Part shown: positions 47,625-56,247 of the stretch, piece by piece
Layout of the letters: the number at the start of each line of letters is the position of its first letter
Position numbering within the stretch: position 1 is the first letter of the stretch
Virus record (IMG/VR): IMGVR_UViG_3300034023_000501
Location: 1-56,247 of that record
Source: a virus
DNA length: 56,247 nt
Reading direction: 5' to 3' (one strand)
Notes under the pieces: generated by a model
Seen by the model: the letters and a program-made list of their open reading frames with translations, nothing else
What the model was told of the DNA's origin: nothing
Databases searched by the model: none
Program-made: the position numbers and the translations under genes

Positions 47625-50415
47625 TAGCAGAAAGTGCTGCCGCTCTTGATTTAGGCACAGATAAAACTGCATCTCTAACTAAACATGTATTTGTTGAATA
47701 CAATAATTTATCAATCATTTTATATGAAACGGTATTTCCGAAATTAGAGCCACCTGCAATGTATCCTGATATTTCAGTTCCAAATCCTCGTCCAGCTTGT
47801 CTTGCTTGAGACATAGCAGCAATAGAAGTTCCATTCCAAGTATCAGTTGAAAATGTAAATTCATAAATCGCAGTAGTTGTTGAAGCTGAAGTTGTTCCGC
47901 CATAATAATATCCCTTCGTTGAGGAATTTGTTGCCCCAGCATTAGCTCGTGAAGTTGGGACAATGTTTCCTAATGAAGTTATTGTAGTATCTGTGCCAAA
48001 TAACATTTTATCAGTTCTATTGAAATATGATGGAGTTGTATTCATTCCGCCATTCCAATATCCAGCACTTGACGAATTAAATGCTGCAACGGCATATCTT
48101 CCGGCTGATAAAGTGGCAGCTGTAGCATAATAGGCTTCTGTTGCAAATGTCCAACCGTCACATTTTGTATATGATGTTGTAGAAGCAGCATTACGACCAC
48201 CAGCCCAATAACCTTTTGATGCACTATTAACACCATCAAGATTTGCTCTCGCACCATCTGCTAAAACTTGAGCCGTATCAGAATATGCTTTAGATGAATA
48301 AGAAAATTTGAAGATTTTGTTAGTAGTTGTGGTGCCGGCTACTAAGTCACCACCAGCAAAATAACCAGTAGTTACTGATGAAACTGCGCCTTGACATCTA
48401 CTTGCTGGTGATATTGATGTTGATGATAAATAACATGCTTCAGATGAAAAATCATATACTTCAATACCACTTTGCATTACATTAGTATCATCCTTATATC
48501 CTCCAAACAAATACCCACTTAAGTTATAGTTATTGAATAATGTAGCAGCTCCTACGGATGCTAAATCAGTTGTGGTAAAAGATAATGATAATGAAGTTGC
48601 TGACATTGCGCTTGAACTAAAATTTATAGCTTCAGTGCTGCTAAATCTAGTAGTTCCATTATAGCCACCAGAAATGTACCCATTTGTTAGGGATGAACTT
48701 CCAGCAGCATCATATCGAGCAGTAGCTAATACTGAGCCATAAGTTCCAGTTGTCAATGATGAAGTTGATGTAGATAAGTGTGTAAATCCATTAACAGTTG
48801 TCACTGCTGAAGATGTCCAACCACCACAATAGAATGCAATAGAATATGAAGTCGACCCAACAGCTGTAGCACTATACCGTGATGTAGCAAAAGTTGCAGT
48901 TGCAGTAGTTGAAGTTTCACTTCCTAAATGGGTTCCTGATATGATAGATGATGTAGACCCGCCAACAGTTGAACCACCCATCATCCAACCATATGTACTA
49001 TTTGGCGCAGAAAAACCTGTCCCATAATAAAGCGGTGAAGGTATTGCATTACTAACTGCAACTCGAGATTCGGTATCAAACACAAAACCTTCAATTAACC
49101 CAGTTACTGAAACACCTTGCCAACCTCCACATGAATATCCACGTGCATAACTTTGAAATGTAGACATAGCATATCGTGCAGTTGATAATGTCATCGACGT
49201 TGTTTTTTGAACTTCGGTGCTATAATGAATACCATCAATTAGCGTCCGTGCAGTGCCATTAGTTCCTCCCAGAAAGTATCCAATTCTTGCTGATGAAATA
49301 CCACGAAGCGCGGTTCGTGCAAGTGAAAGATTAGAACCTGCAAAACGAGTAGAACCTAATGTTGCATAATCAATACATTCTATAAGCGTTGAGTATACAC
49401 CAGATGAAGTATTTCCACCAGCAACATATGAACGACCTGTCATATTATGGAATACTCGGGTCCAAACACCAGCACCCATTGATTGACCAATACTTAGTGT
49501 GCTTGAAACATTTGTGGTTGCATGTGATAAGAATCCAATCTTTTTGATAGAAGATAAGATACTTGCTGCAGTATTTTCTCCACCTAACAAATAACCTGCT
49601 TGTGTAGAATTGACCCCTTGAGCATAAGTTGTTGCACTAGTAAAAACAGCAGAAACCGAAAAAGTTGTAGTTGATATGATATTGAAACCAGAAACATTCG
49701 TTTGACCACCTGATGAAGCCGCAGTACTTGAACCACTGGCACAAAAACCAACTGTTGTATTGTCTAATCCTGCTGCAGCCGTTCTAGCACTTCCTAAAAC
49801 TGCTGAAGGATTTAGTGATGTTATCGTACTAAATGTCAATCCATCAATTTCAGTTGAGACTGAACCTGAAACTCCGCCAATACCAAATCCTGTATCTGTT
49901 CCAGAAACCCCTGCAGGATATCCTCGAGCAACAGCTGCTCTAGTAGCATATACCCCAGATGAATAGGTTGAATAGTTTACGCTAGTAGTTGATTGAGATT
50001 CGGTACCAATTGAACCGCCATTTGTTCCATAATATCCACTCCATAAAAAACCTGATGTCGGTCCATTCAAAGAGCCTGCATTGGTAATAGCTGAACCAAG
50101 AACTGCAGTTATTGCTAACATTGATTCTGTAGTGAAATTGATACCATCGATATCATTTACTCTTGTACCGGTATCAGAGTTATACCCCCCGCAAATTAGT
50201 CCAACAGTAGGACTTGATAATCCAGTACATTGTCTTCTTATGTTTGTGATAAACAATGCAGGAGTAAAAGTCGTTTCTGTTGCGTAATCAATAGCAGTAA
50301 ACACATTCGTACTTGCTGCTGCCGGAGTTTTACCACCTACTGAATAACCAACACCTTGAAGTAAGCTAGGGTCAACTGTCGTAATATCAATATTTACTTT
50401 ATAGAAGAAAGCCAT
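47620..50415 (-). CDS. Kelch-like repeat fibre protein, 931 aa
   Basis: The protein is built of about 50-residue repeats of the form GYxxGG...TxIDGIxFSTE...ATLSxARY (e.g. RIGYFLGGTNGTARTLIDGI, STARYAMSTFQ), at least fifteen by eye. This is the pattern of Kelch or related beta-propeller blades. Such proteins in fibre blocks are candidate carbohydrate or receptor binders. GGAGAAT precedes the start. The first ~20 residues (YKVNIDITTVDPSLLQGVGY) could be the attachment segment. Confidence 0.82.
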   Translation of the reverse strand: MAFFYKVNIDITTVDPSLLQGVGYSVGGKTPAAASTNVFTAIDYATETTFTPALFITNIRRQCTGLSSPTVGLICGGYNSDTGTRVNDIDGINFTTESMLAITAVLGSAITNAGSLNGPTSGFLWSGYYGTNGGSIGTESQSTTSVNYSTYSSGVYATRAAVARGYPAGVSGTDTGFGIGGVSGSVSTEIDGLTFSTITSLNPSAVLGSARTAAAGLDNTTVGFCASGSSTAASSGGQTNVSGFNIISTTTFSVSAVFTSATTYAQGVNSTQAGYLLGGENTAASILSSIKKIGFLSHATTNVSSTLSIGQSMGAGVWTRVFHNMTGRSYVAGGNTSSGVYSTLIECIDYATLGSTRFAGSNLSLARTALRGISSARIGYFLGGTNGTARTLIDGIHYSTEVQKTTSMTLSTARYAMSTFQSYARGYSCGGWQGVSVTGLIEGFVFDTESRVAVSNAIPSPLYYGTGFSAPNSTYGWMMGGSTVGGSTSSIISGTHLGSETSTTATATFATSRYSATAVGSTSYSIAFYCGGWTSSAVTTVNGFTHLSTSTSSLTTGTYGSVLATARYDAAGSSSLTNGYISGGYNGTTRFSSTEAINFSSSAMSATSLSLSFTTTDLASVGAATLFNNYNLSGYLFGGYKDDTNVMQSGIEVYDFSSEACYLSSTSISPASRCQGAVSSVTTGYFAGGDLVAGTTTTNKIFKFSYSSKAYSDTAQVLADGARANLDGVNSASKGYWAGGRNAASTTSYTKCDGWTFATEAYYATAATLSAGRYAVAAFNSSSAGYWNGGMNTTPSYFNRTDKMLFGTDTTITSLGNIVPTSRANAGATNSSTKGYYYGGTTSASTTTAIYEFTFSTDTWNGTSIAAMSQARQAGRGFGTEISGYIAGGSNFGNTVSYKMIDKLLYSTNTCLVRDAVLSVPKSRAAALSAI

Positions 50416-50431
50416 GATTCATTCTCCTATA

Positions 50432-51094
50432 TTAAGCAACCCAAAGAGTATCAAAATCAATAGCTCGTAATTGTGCAAGAGTAGTTGAATTGTTGATAGC
50501 TTCCGCAATAGATTTCTCTTTATTGAAACAAGATTGAACATGAGTAATCACAGCAGAAGCAAGAGCACTAATTGCAGATGCATCTAATGATACCCATGAA
50601 CCATCACTTGCTTTCCAATTGATAGTAATTGACGGATTGATAAGTGATGCAGTATAAGCTCCATTCAAAGTTGCTTGGGATTCTCTGTCAGTTTTGATAG
50701 CGCTTCCATTGACATCAATACTGGCTACTTCTTTGTCATAACGATAGTTTGCTAATTGATTGAGCATTTGAACTTTACCTTCAGTTAGAATACTTGCTAC
50801 TTGTTGAGCAACAGTAGTAGTGACTCCATTTTCAGTGCTATCAGATAAAGTATCTTCGATAGGGGTGGTGACATAGGTTTGTTTCCATACTCCATTGTCA
50901 AGCGCTGGGGCTTGACGAACGGATTCTGTAAAACGTGGAGCATCATAAGGAAAAGCCGCTATTTCTAGCGGTTCAAATCCAATTGAGCTAAGGTGTGCAA
51001 TATCAATGATTTGTGGAAAACAAATGTGTTCAAAGCGACGTTTGATTTCTTCGTATGATACTGGTTGTAATGTTGCGACTTCTAAAAATTGCAT
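50432..51094 (-). CDS. Fibre-associated protein, DUF4376-like C-terminus, 220 aa
   Basis: The C-terminal ~110 residues (KVQMLNQLANYRYDKEVASI, INWKASDGSWVSLDASAISAL, VQSCFNKEKSIAEAINNS) match the DUF4376 pattern seen in tail fibre-associated proteins (Y-R...E, then V-C-xxE-xL-xxI). The N-terminal part (QFLEVATLQPVSYEEIKRRF) is unassigned. It sits between two giant fibre genes. Confidence 0.68.
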   Translation of the reverse strand: MQFLEVATLQPVSYEEIKRRFEHICFPQIIDIAHLSSIGFEPLEIAAFPYDAPRFTESVRQAPALDNGVWKQTYVTTPIEDTLSDSTENGVTTTVAQQVASILTEGKVQMLNQLANYRYDKEVASIDVNGSAIKTDRESQATLNGAYTASLINPSITINWKASDGSWVSLDASAISALASAVITHVQSCFNKEKSIAEAINNSTTLAQLRAIDFDTLWVA

Positions 51095-51139
51095 AATGGT
51101 TTATCTCCGAGTGAATGTTAGTATATGATGTATTTAGTA

Positions 51140-54100
51140 TTAGCGACTATCTTTAGATACCATTACACCTCTCCAAGTAGTACCACCGTCTCTTGTATAG
51201 AATGTTAGAATGTCAGTACCTGATGCAGTAAGAGTTGGAGCAGCACCACTTGACCATTTAGTACCAGATGGCCATGTAACTGTATAAGCACCACCATTAG
51301 TTAGTTCAAGTGTGAATGATGCCGCATTACCTGATGCTGGAGCACCAGAAAATGTATAAGTAGTTGCACCGTTCAATGTCATAGAAACCATTGAGCCATT
51401 TAGAACATTGATATTTTGAGCACCTGATACTGCTCCGTAGTTGTTAGCAACTTCAACATAGCTATGAGCCAGGAATGACTTATTGTTATAAGTTCTAACA
51501 TAAGCAGAATCAGACATGTAGATACCACCGCCATATGATTCATTATACCAGCCTTGAGCACCAGAACTTCTAAACCAACCACCAGTGTATATTTGTCCAT
51601 TTGCTGTGAAATTGCCAGTAACTGTACCTCCGCCAATTGGCAAAGCATAAGACCCAACATTTACACTATCAACAATAACTTTCCATGCTCCCCATGAATT
51701 AGATGATAATTCACGAAGATAAAAGTTATCATCCCAGTATCCTTTAGACATTTGCCATCCATATCTATCACCTGCATAATGACCCATTGCAGTCATCCAT
51801 GTAATATGTGAAGCAACAGGAGCATTTGCTGGAGGACCATTATACAAGTAAAAACCACTTTTTTGCGTTGTGACATTATTCATATCTGAGATAGTATCAG
51901 TAGCTGCAGCGCCATTCGTTCCAGAACAAATATTAGCTAAGGAAATTCCGCCTACAGCGCTTGAATCATCAGCGACACGAGCACTATCTACACGAACACC
52001 ATAAGTTTGAGAACCATTCCATCCCATCAATGTAGGGAAAGAAGCTGTCCAAGCTTGTGTAGAATTTGTGCTATTGACTGCAGTTCCATCTGGCGAAGTA
52101 CCGGCAGAAGCATCAAAGATTGAATGACCATTACCATAGTTCTTCCATGCCAACTGTCCAACTACTGCAGAAATAGTACCATTTGTGCTCCAAGTAGAAC
52201 GAGTAGTAGATAAATTTACTGCGGTTCCTAAAATATTAAACCACATTGGCATTGATGATATACAATTAGACCCATCAAATCCAAAATACTTAGTACCAGT
52301 ATTACCAAAGTAAATGTAACCTGTTGTTGGAGTAGCAGCTCGTGACGAAGTAATGTCGCTGCTTGATAAGGTTCCGCCAATCCAAACTGCTCCACCTTCA
52401 TTAATACGCATTCTTTCTAAATTATTTGTCATAAAGACTATTGGAGTATTTGTTCCTGTTCTTAGTTCAGATTGGGCTCCATTTGAAGTCAAGGCAATAG
52501 TAGAAGAACCATTCGCTACCGTCAATCCAGTATAAGAACCATCAGTACTTGTTATTGCGATAGAAGAACCACTATTGTCAATATCTTGAACAGTTAAAAA
52601 CCCACGAATAGTTCCAGAACCATAAACATCAAGTTTTGAATATGCAGTAGAACCACCAATTGCAACATTACCAGCATTGTCAATACGCATTCTTTCTGTG
52701 CCAGCAACATTGAATGTAAAATTAGGAGTGCTAGAACCACTTGCGTTTAAGGTTACTATCCCATTAGTTTCATCAAATATTTGTTCTAAATATGGATTTT
52801 TCGTTTGACCTAAAATACCTGTACGTTGGAGAACATTAGAACCAGTAGCATTTTTTCTTACCTCTAATGAAACTGTAGGAGCTGATATTCCAATACCTAC
52901 GTTGCCTTGAGAAAGTCTCATTCGTTGAACGCCTTCAGTAGCAAACGAAATGTCTCCATTATTTGTATGAATAGATAATCCATTTGTATTGATTGCTTCG
53001 AGAGCACAACCATTGGCGTTGTTCATACCAGAGTTATAGGTCATGGTTCCGGCAGTTGTTTTTCCGTAATAAGTTATATTGACAGAAGACCATGAAGAAG
53101 CATAAAAATCATGAGCACCTGCAAGAAGTGTTGCCGCATCAGTTGTGTGTTGTGATTGAGCACAAATATTACTATTGACTACAAAATTATGTAAAGATGG
53201 ATTTGTAGCTCCATTGACACCGACATTGACACGTCCAGTATAACTAATACGCATTCTTTCTGTTGGAGCCGCAGCGTTAGATGTATGGAAAGTCAAATCA
53301 ATTTGATTGCTACCATTATTGATTGCTCGAATTTGAGCATCACGTACTGACACCCCATTATTGCCAGGGTCCAAGCTAAGCGCGACTGCAGAATTTGCAG
53401 TCGCAGAAGTATTGACAAAACGAGCAACTCCAATAGCCGCTCCAGCTGATGTGCCAAAAGCTTGTAATGTTCCTTGTGACGCTGTAGCAGTTCCACCGAT
53501 ACCAACGTTACCAGTAGTGTTTAACGTTGCAAGTGATAACAACCCACTTGATGGATTGTATGTAAGACCTGAGTCTGTCGCTAATGTAACACCCGTACCT
53601 TGTGAAGTTGCAAACGTTGGAAAGTAAGATGCATTGGTTTGATTATCAGATGCAGACACTGAACCACCTGCAACTGTTGTCCATGATGGTGCAGCAGAAG
53701 GACCACCTGATGTTAGTACCTGACCGGCAGTACCATAGTTAGCTCCGCCAATACCCCATTGTCCAGAAGCACCTATACGAAAACGTTCTGTTGCGTTAGT
53801 ATGGAAAGATAATGGGAATGATTGATAGTTACCAAAATTTACGGTGGTTCCATTACTGCTTAATAAAACGTCCGTTTCAAAGGTTGCACCATCATACATT
53901 GACCATTTTTGAGCATATGAATTTATTGCTCTATCATTCGACATAGCAAGTTTTGCACCAAGGCCAGTAGGATTAACTCCAATACCAACATTACCAGCAG
54001 TATCAATACGCAAACGTTCTGCGCCACTTGTTTGAAAAACAATAGGAAGAAATGAACCAGTACCAATTTTATCAGCCCAAATGTTTGCTTGTATTGATGT

Positions 54101-54358
54101 AATATTGATACCAGCTCTAGCACTATTAAACATATCTGAAGAACCATAAACTACAAACTGAGATGATGTAGCAGTTCCATTTGGAATAGCAGATATAGTA
54201 GTATTAGTATTAGCAGTACTAGTTTGAAATGCAACGCGATTAGAATGTGTTGCATTATCAAAATCACCTTGAATACGAGCTCCTGTAGAATCAAATATCA
54301 GATTAGCTCCGACATTGACTCCGTTTTTTACTTTGAAATTTGAATTGTTGATTGCCAT
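51140..54358 (-). CDS. Large tail fibre protein, 1072 aa
   Basis: Repeated fibre motifs include NVGIGVNP, RMRIDNAGNVAIGG and LRIDTAGNVGIG, typical of beta-helical fibres with spaced hydrophobic repeats. Segments such as TAGTMTYNSGMNNANGC, TTGYIYFGNTGTKYFGFDGS and LPIGGGTVTGNFTANG are close copies of parts of the next fibre (54373). It ends in a compact beta domain (TTYTFSGAPASGNAASFTLE), not an S74 chaperone. It starts MAINNSNFKVKNGVNVGANL, a common fibre head. Confidence 0.85.
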   Translation of the reverse strand: MAINNSNFKVKNGVNVGANLIFDSTGARIQGDFDNATHSNRVAFQTSTANTNTTISAIPNGTATSSQFVVYGSSDMFNSARAGINITSIQANIWADKIGTGSFLPIVFQTSGAERLRIDTAGNVGIGVNPTGLGAKLAMSNDRAINSYAQKWSMYDGATFETDVLLSSNGTTVNFGNYQSFPLSFHTNATERFRIGASGQWGIGGANYGTAGQVLTSGGPSAAPSWTTVAGGSVSASDNQTNASYFPTFATSQGTGVTLATDSGLTYNPSSGLLSLATLNTTGNVGIGGTATASQGTLQAFGTSAGAAIGVARFVNTSATANSAVALSLDPGNNGVSVRDAQIRAINNGSNQIDLTFHTSNAAAPTERMRISYTGRVNVGVNGATNPSLHNFVVNSNICAQSQHTTDAATLLAGAHDFYASSWSSVNITYYGKTTAGTMTYNSGMNNANGCALEAINTNGLSIHTNNGDISFATEGVQRMRLSQGNVGIGISAPTVSLEVRKNATGSNVLQRTGILGQTKNPYLEQIFDETNGIVTLNASGSSTPNFTFNVAGTERMRIDNAGNVAIGGSTAYSKLDVYGSGTIRGFLTVQDIDNSGSSIAITSTDGSYTGLTVANGSSTIALTSNGAQSELRTGTNTPIVFMTNNLERMRINEGGAVWIGGTLSSSDITSSRAATPTTGYIYFGNTGTKYFGFDGSNCISSMPMWFNILGTAVNLSTTRSTWSTNGTISAVVGQLAWKNYGNGHSIFDASAGTSPDGTAVNSTNSTQAWTASFPTLMGWNGSQTYGVRVDSARVADDSSAVGGISLANICSGTNGAAATDTISDMNNVTTQKSGFYLYNGPPANAPVASHITWMTAMGHYAGDRYGWQMSKGYWDDNFYLRELSSNSWGAWKVIVDSVNVGSYALPIGGGTVTGNFTANGQIYTGGWFRSSGAQGWYNESYGGGIYMSDSAYVRTYNNKSFLAHSYVEVANNYGAVSGAQNINVLNGSMVSMTLNGATTYTFSGAPASGNAASFTLELTNGGAYTVTWPSGTKWSSGAAPTLTASGTDILTFYTRDGGTTWRGVMVSKDSR

Positions 54359-54372
54359 GTTTGTGTTGCTCC

Positions 54373-56247
54373 TTATTTAGATTCTAATACTTTGATACGA
54401 GCTTCAAGTTCTTTGATAGCTTCAAGTAATACTGGAATGAGTTTGTCATATGCTACAGTTCTATAACTTTCACCTTCAATTTCAGTTGAAGTCATTACTA
54501 TTTCTGGCATGACTGCTTGAACTTGGTCGGCTAAAATACCATAATCTTTCTTACCAGCTTTGCCTTTTGTATGCTCAATTCCTTCTTTCCATGTAAAGGT
54601 TCCACCATCAATTGCATTGACAATATCAAGAGGGTTTTGAATGACTTGGAAGTTCTCTTTTAGACGAGGGTCAGAATATGCAGTAACGTTGCCAGCTGCA
54701 GTAATATCGCCCATACAATAAAAGTTGCTAGTTCCGTAATCTACACGATTTGCCCAACCACCAACGCTATTTAGCATACCAATACCAGCACCGTCTGCAT
54801 AGAAATATCCACGAGTTGTTCCGGCTGGTGCCATTTGAATTGAACCGGACATTGTACCGCCAGTCAAAGGCAATGCATAAGAGCTAAAGTTGCTTGAATG
54901 CAAGAACCTTACCCAAGAACCCCATGTGCCATTTTGAACATTACGTGAATAAAGCTCAGTAGCATTATCTTCCCAACCCCATGCATTTTGTCTTCCCCAA
55001 TAACCACCAGCATTAGAATGACGCATGTTTTCGATAAACCACCAAGTACCTGTTGGGCCACCAACAGATGATTCAGTCCATGAACGACGTGCTGCAGTTG
55101 TTTCAGTAAAGTAAGTATTCCAGTTGCCAGTTGTTCCAAAATTCATTCCCTGATATGTAGCAACTGTAGAAGTTGCCGAGTTTCCTGAACAAGACGATGA
55201 TGTACCTGAAGTAGTAGCGTAGCTGACACTAAAATTTGATGGATTATAGACGTAGATGTTAGAACCATCATTACTTCCCCATAACCATGAAGGTTGTCCT
55301 CCTTGACCTGACCAATTGAATGTCATTGCTGTTCCATTGCCACCACTTTGAGATAAAGTAGAAGCTTTAGTTGCAAGAGTCGCAGTTGCAGCATTTCCTG
55401 TACAAGAAGCTGAACTTCCTAAAATATTGAAATACATTGGCATTGATGTTACAAAGTTAGAACCATCAAAACCGCAATACTTAGTACCAGTATTACCAAA
55501 GTAAATGTAACCTGTAGTTGCAGCAGCAGAACGATAAGCAGTAATGTCACCGGTTGTTAATGAACCAGCAGCAACAAGATTGTTACCGTTCAGTTCTACA
55601 TAATTAGTTCCATTGCTAAAGATACGAATAATACCATTACTATCAAGTGCTTGAATACCGCATCTAAAAGTACCACCTGACGTACCTGAAAGTAACCAAG
55701 TAGCAGAAGCAGCGGTTCCCATCGTTGTATTGAATGCACCAGTTGTTTGGCCATTAGTTGTGCCCCAACCTGTAGAAAAACCTGATGCACGTACATTATG
55801 AGGCGTATAGATACCGTTTGTATCAATGAGAGCTCTTTCTGTTCCCCATGCACCAGTATAAGCTCCAGTTCTAAAGCTTATTCCACCTGCATCAGTTACC
55901 GCAATACCTGCATATGATGGAGTTCCACCATTATAGTTCTTGAATGTAAGAGCAGGGTCGTCAGTACCACCAGTCGTTTCCAGTTGAAGAACTGAACCGT
56001 ATGTTGCATTACCAGGATGCTTCATTTGAATACTTGTGCCATCACCAATACGAATACGTTCGACTGAAGAAGTAGCAATTGAAATAGGACCAGTATTAGT
56101 ATGAATTGAAATACCGGCCGAATTGATTGCTTCAAGAACACAAGCATTTGCATTATTCATACTTGGATTGTACGTCATAGTACCAGCTGTGGTTTTACCC
56201 ATATATGACATATTGATATTTGCCCAAGAAGCATTATAGAAGTCATG
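54373..56247 (-). CDS. Large tail fibre with S74-type intramolecular chaperone, N-terminus outside window
   Basis: The frame stays open to the window end: the bases before ATG 56211 encode HDFYNASWANIN, matching HDFYASSWSSVN in the 1072-aa fibre, so the start lies beyond 56247. The C-terminal ~110 residues are a peptidase S74 chaperone (YSDPRLKENFQVI, KKDYGILADQVQAVMPEIV, coiled-coil end), which trimerises the fibre and then cuts itself off, usually just before the Ser of the SDxRLK motif. It shares long blocks with the neighbouring fibre. Confidence 0.88.
   Translation of the reverse strand, partial: HDFYNASWANINMSYMGKTTAGTMTYNPSMNNANACVLEAINSAGISIHTNTGPISIATSSVERIRIGDGTSIQMKHPGNATYGSVLQLETTGGTDDPALTFKNYNGGTPSYAGIAVTDAGGISFRTGAYTGAWGTERALIDTNGIYTPHNVRASGFSTGWGTTNGQTTGAFNTTMGTAASATWLLSGTSGGTFRCGIQALDSNGIIRIFSNGTNYVELNGNNLVAAGSLTTGDITAYRSAAATTGYIYFGNTGTKYCGFDGSNFVTSMPMYFNILGSSASCTGNAATATLATKASTLSQSGGNGTAMTFNWSGQGGQPSWLWGSNDGSNIYVYNPSNFSVSYATTSGTSSSCSGNSATSTVATYQGMNFGTTGNWNTYFTETTAARRSWTESSVGGPTGTWWFIENMRHSNAGGYWGRQNAWGWEDNATELYSRNVQNGTWGSWVRFLHSSNFSSYALPLTGGTMSGSIQMAPAGTTRGYFYADGAGIGMLNSVGGWANRVDYGTSNFYCMGDITAAGNVTAYSDPRLKENFQVIQNPLDIVNAIDGGTFTWKEGIEHTKGKAGKKDYGILADQVQAVMPEIVMTSTEIEGESYRTVAYDKLIPVLLEAIKELEARIKVLESK

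Noticed and set aside
51140-56211. One fibre gene broken by a frameshift into the two large ORFs
   Set aside because: Each ORF has its own start and C-terminal domain, and the shared segments are repeated in both rather than divided between them, so they are two related genes.
1-56247. tRNA genes
   Set aside because: Apart from the tmRNA T arm and acceptor I saw no cloverleaf with a TTCRANY loop and CCA-type acceptor. The hairpins inside the Y-like RNA do not make a complete tRNA.

Overview
The window is a 56-kb piece of a large, AT-rich tailed phage genome, most likely a T4-superfamily myovirus of a Gram-negative host. The evidence is a T4-type clamp loader pair (gp44/gp62-like), T4-like late promoters (TATAAATA), tightly packed genes with ATGA overlaps, and a right arm of tail-fibre genes. 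Two products carry Sec signals for the periplasm or outer membrane: a porin and a secreted protease. The host genus cannot be read from the sequence.

Left arm (1-31 kb, almost all + strand) holds nucleotide, replication and metabolic genes. These are dCMP deaminase, a GroES-like protein, a bifunctional NMN adenylyltransferase/Nudix enzyme, a NADAR-family protein, nicotinamide phosphoribosyltransferase, both clamp loader subunits, a nucleotidyltransferase, a HAD-kinase fusion, a cytidylyltransferase, a 5'-nucleotidase-like HAD protein, a glycosyltransferase-like protein, a cupin, NAD-dependent DNA ligase and a metallophosphoesterase. A bacterial C-family (DnaE-like) polymerase core is encoded in two pieces 10 kb apart (1162-1701 and 11954-12553), cut just before the catalytic Asp motif. 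The NAD-making enzymes and the NAD-consuming ligase suggest that NAD supply matters to this phage.

Middle (25-38 kb) is an accessory region rich in RNA and exported proteins. It has an O/P-type porin, a promoter-proximal structured RNA (26994-27117), a circularly permuted tmRNA (28.6-29.8 kb) interrupted by a GIY-YIG endonuclease gene between T arm and acceptor strand, a glycosyltransferase with a frame break at a perfect hairpin, a secreted metzincin protease with a PKD domain, a repeat-bearing intergenic region, and a Ro60 (TROVE/vWA) gene directly behind a ~300-nt RNA closed by a 26-bp stem, the arrangement expected of a Ro60-Y RNA module. DHFR ends this part.

Right arm (38-56 kb, - strand) is the adhesion module: two glycine-rich proteins, a collagen-like fibre with seven alternating modules, a Kelch-like repeat protein, small fibre-associated proteins and two very large related fibre proteins. 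One of these ends in an S74-type intramolecular chaperone and runs off the window.

Transcription signals fall into two sets. Nine sites match TTTACA-N16/17-TATAAT (sigma70-like), several overlapped by perfect inverted repeats. The other set is TATAAATA-type late sites, which precede fibre genes and two paralogous proteins. All identifications come from reading motifs; no database search was run.
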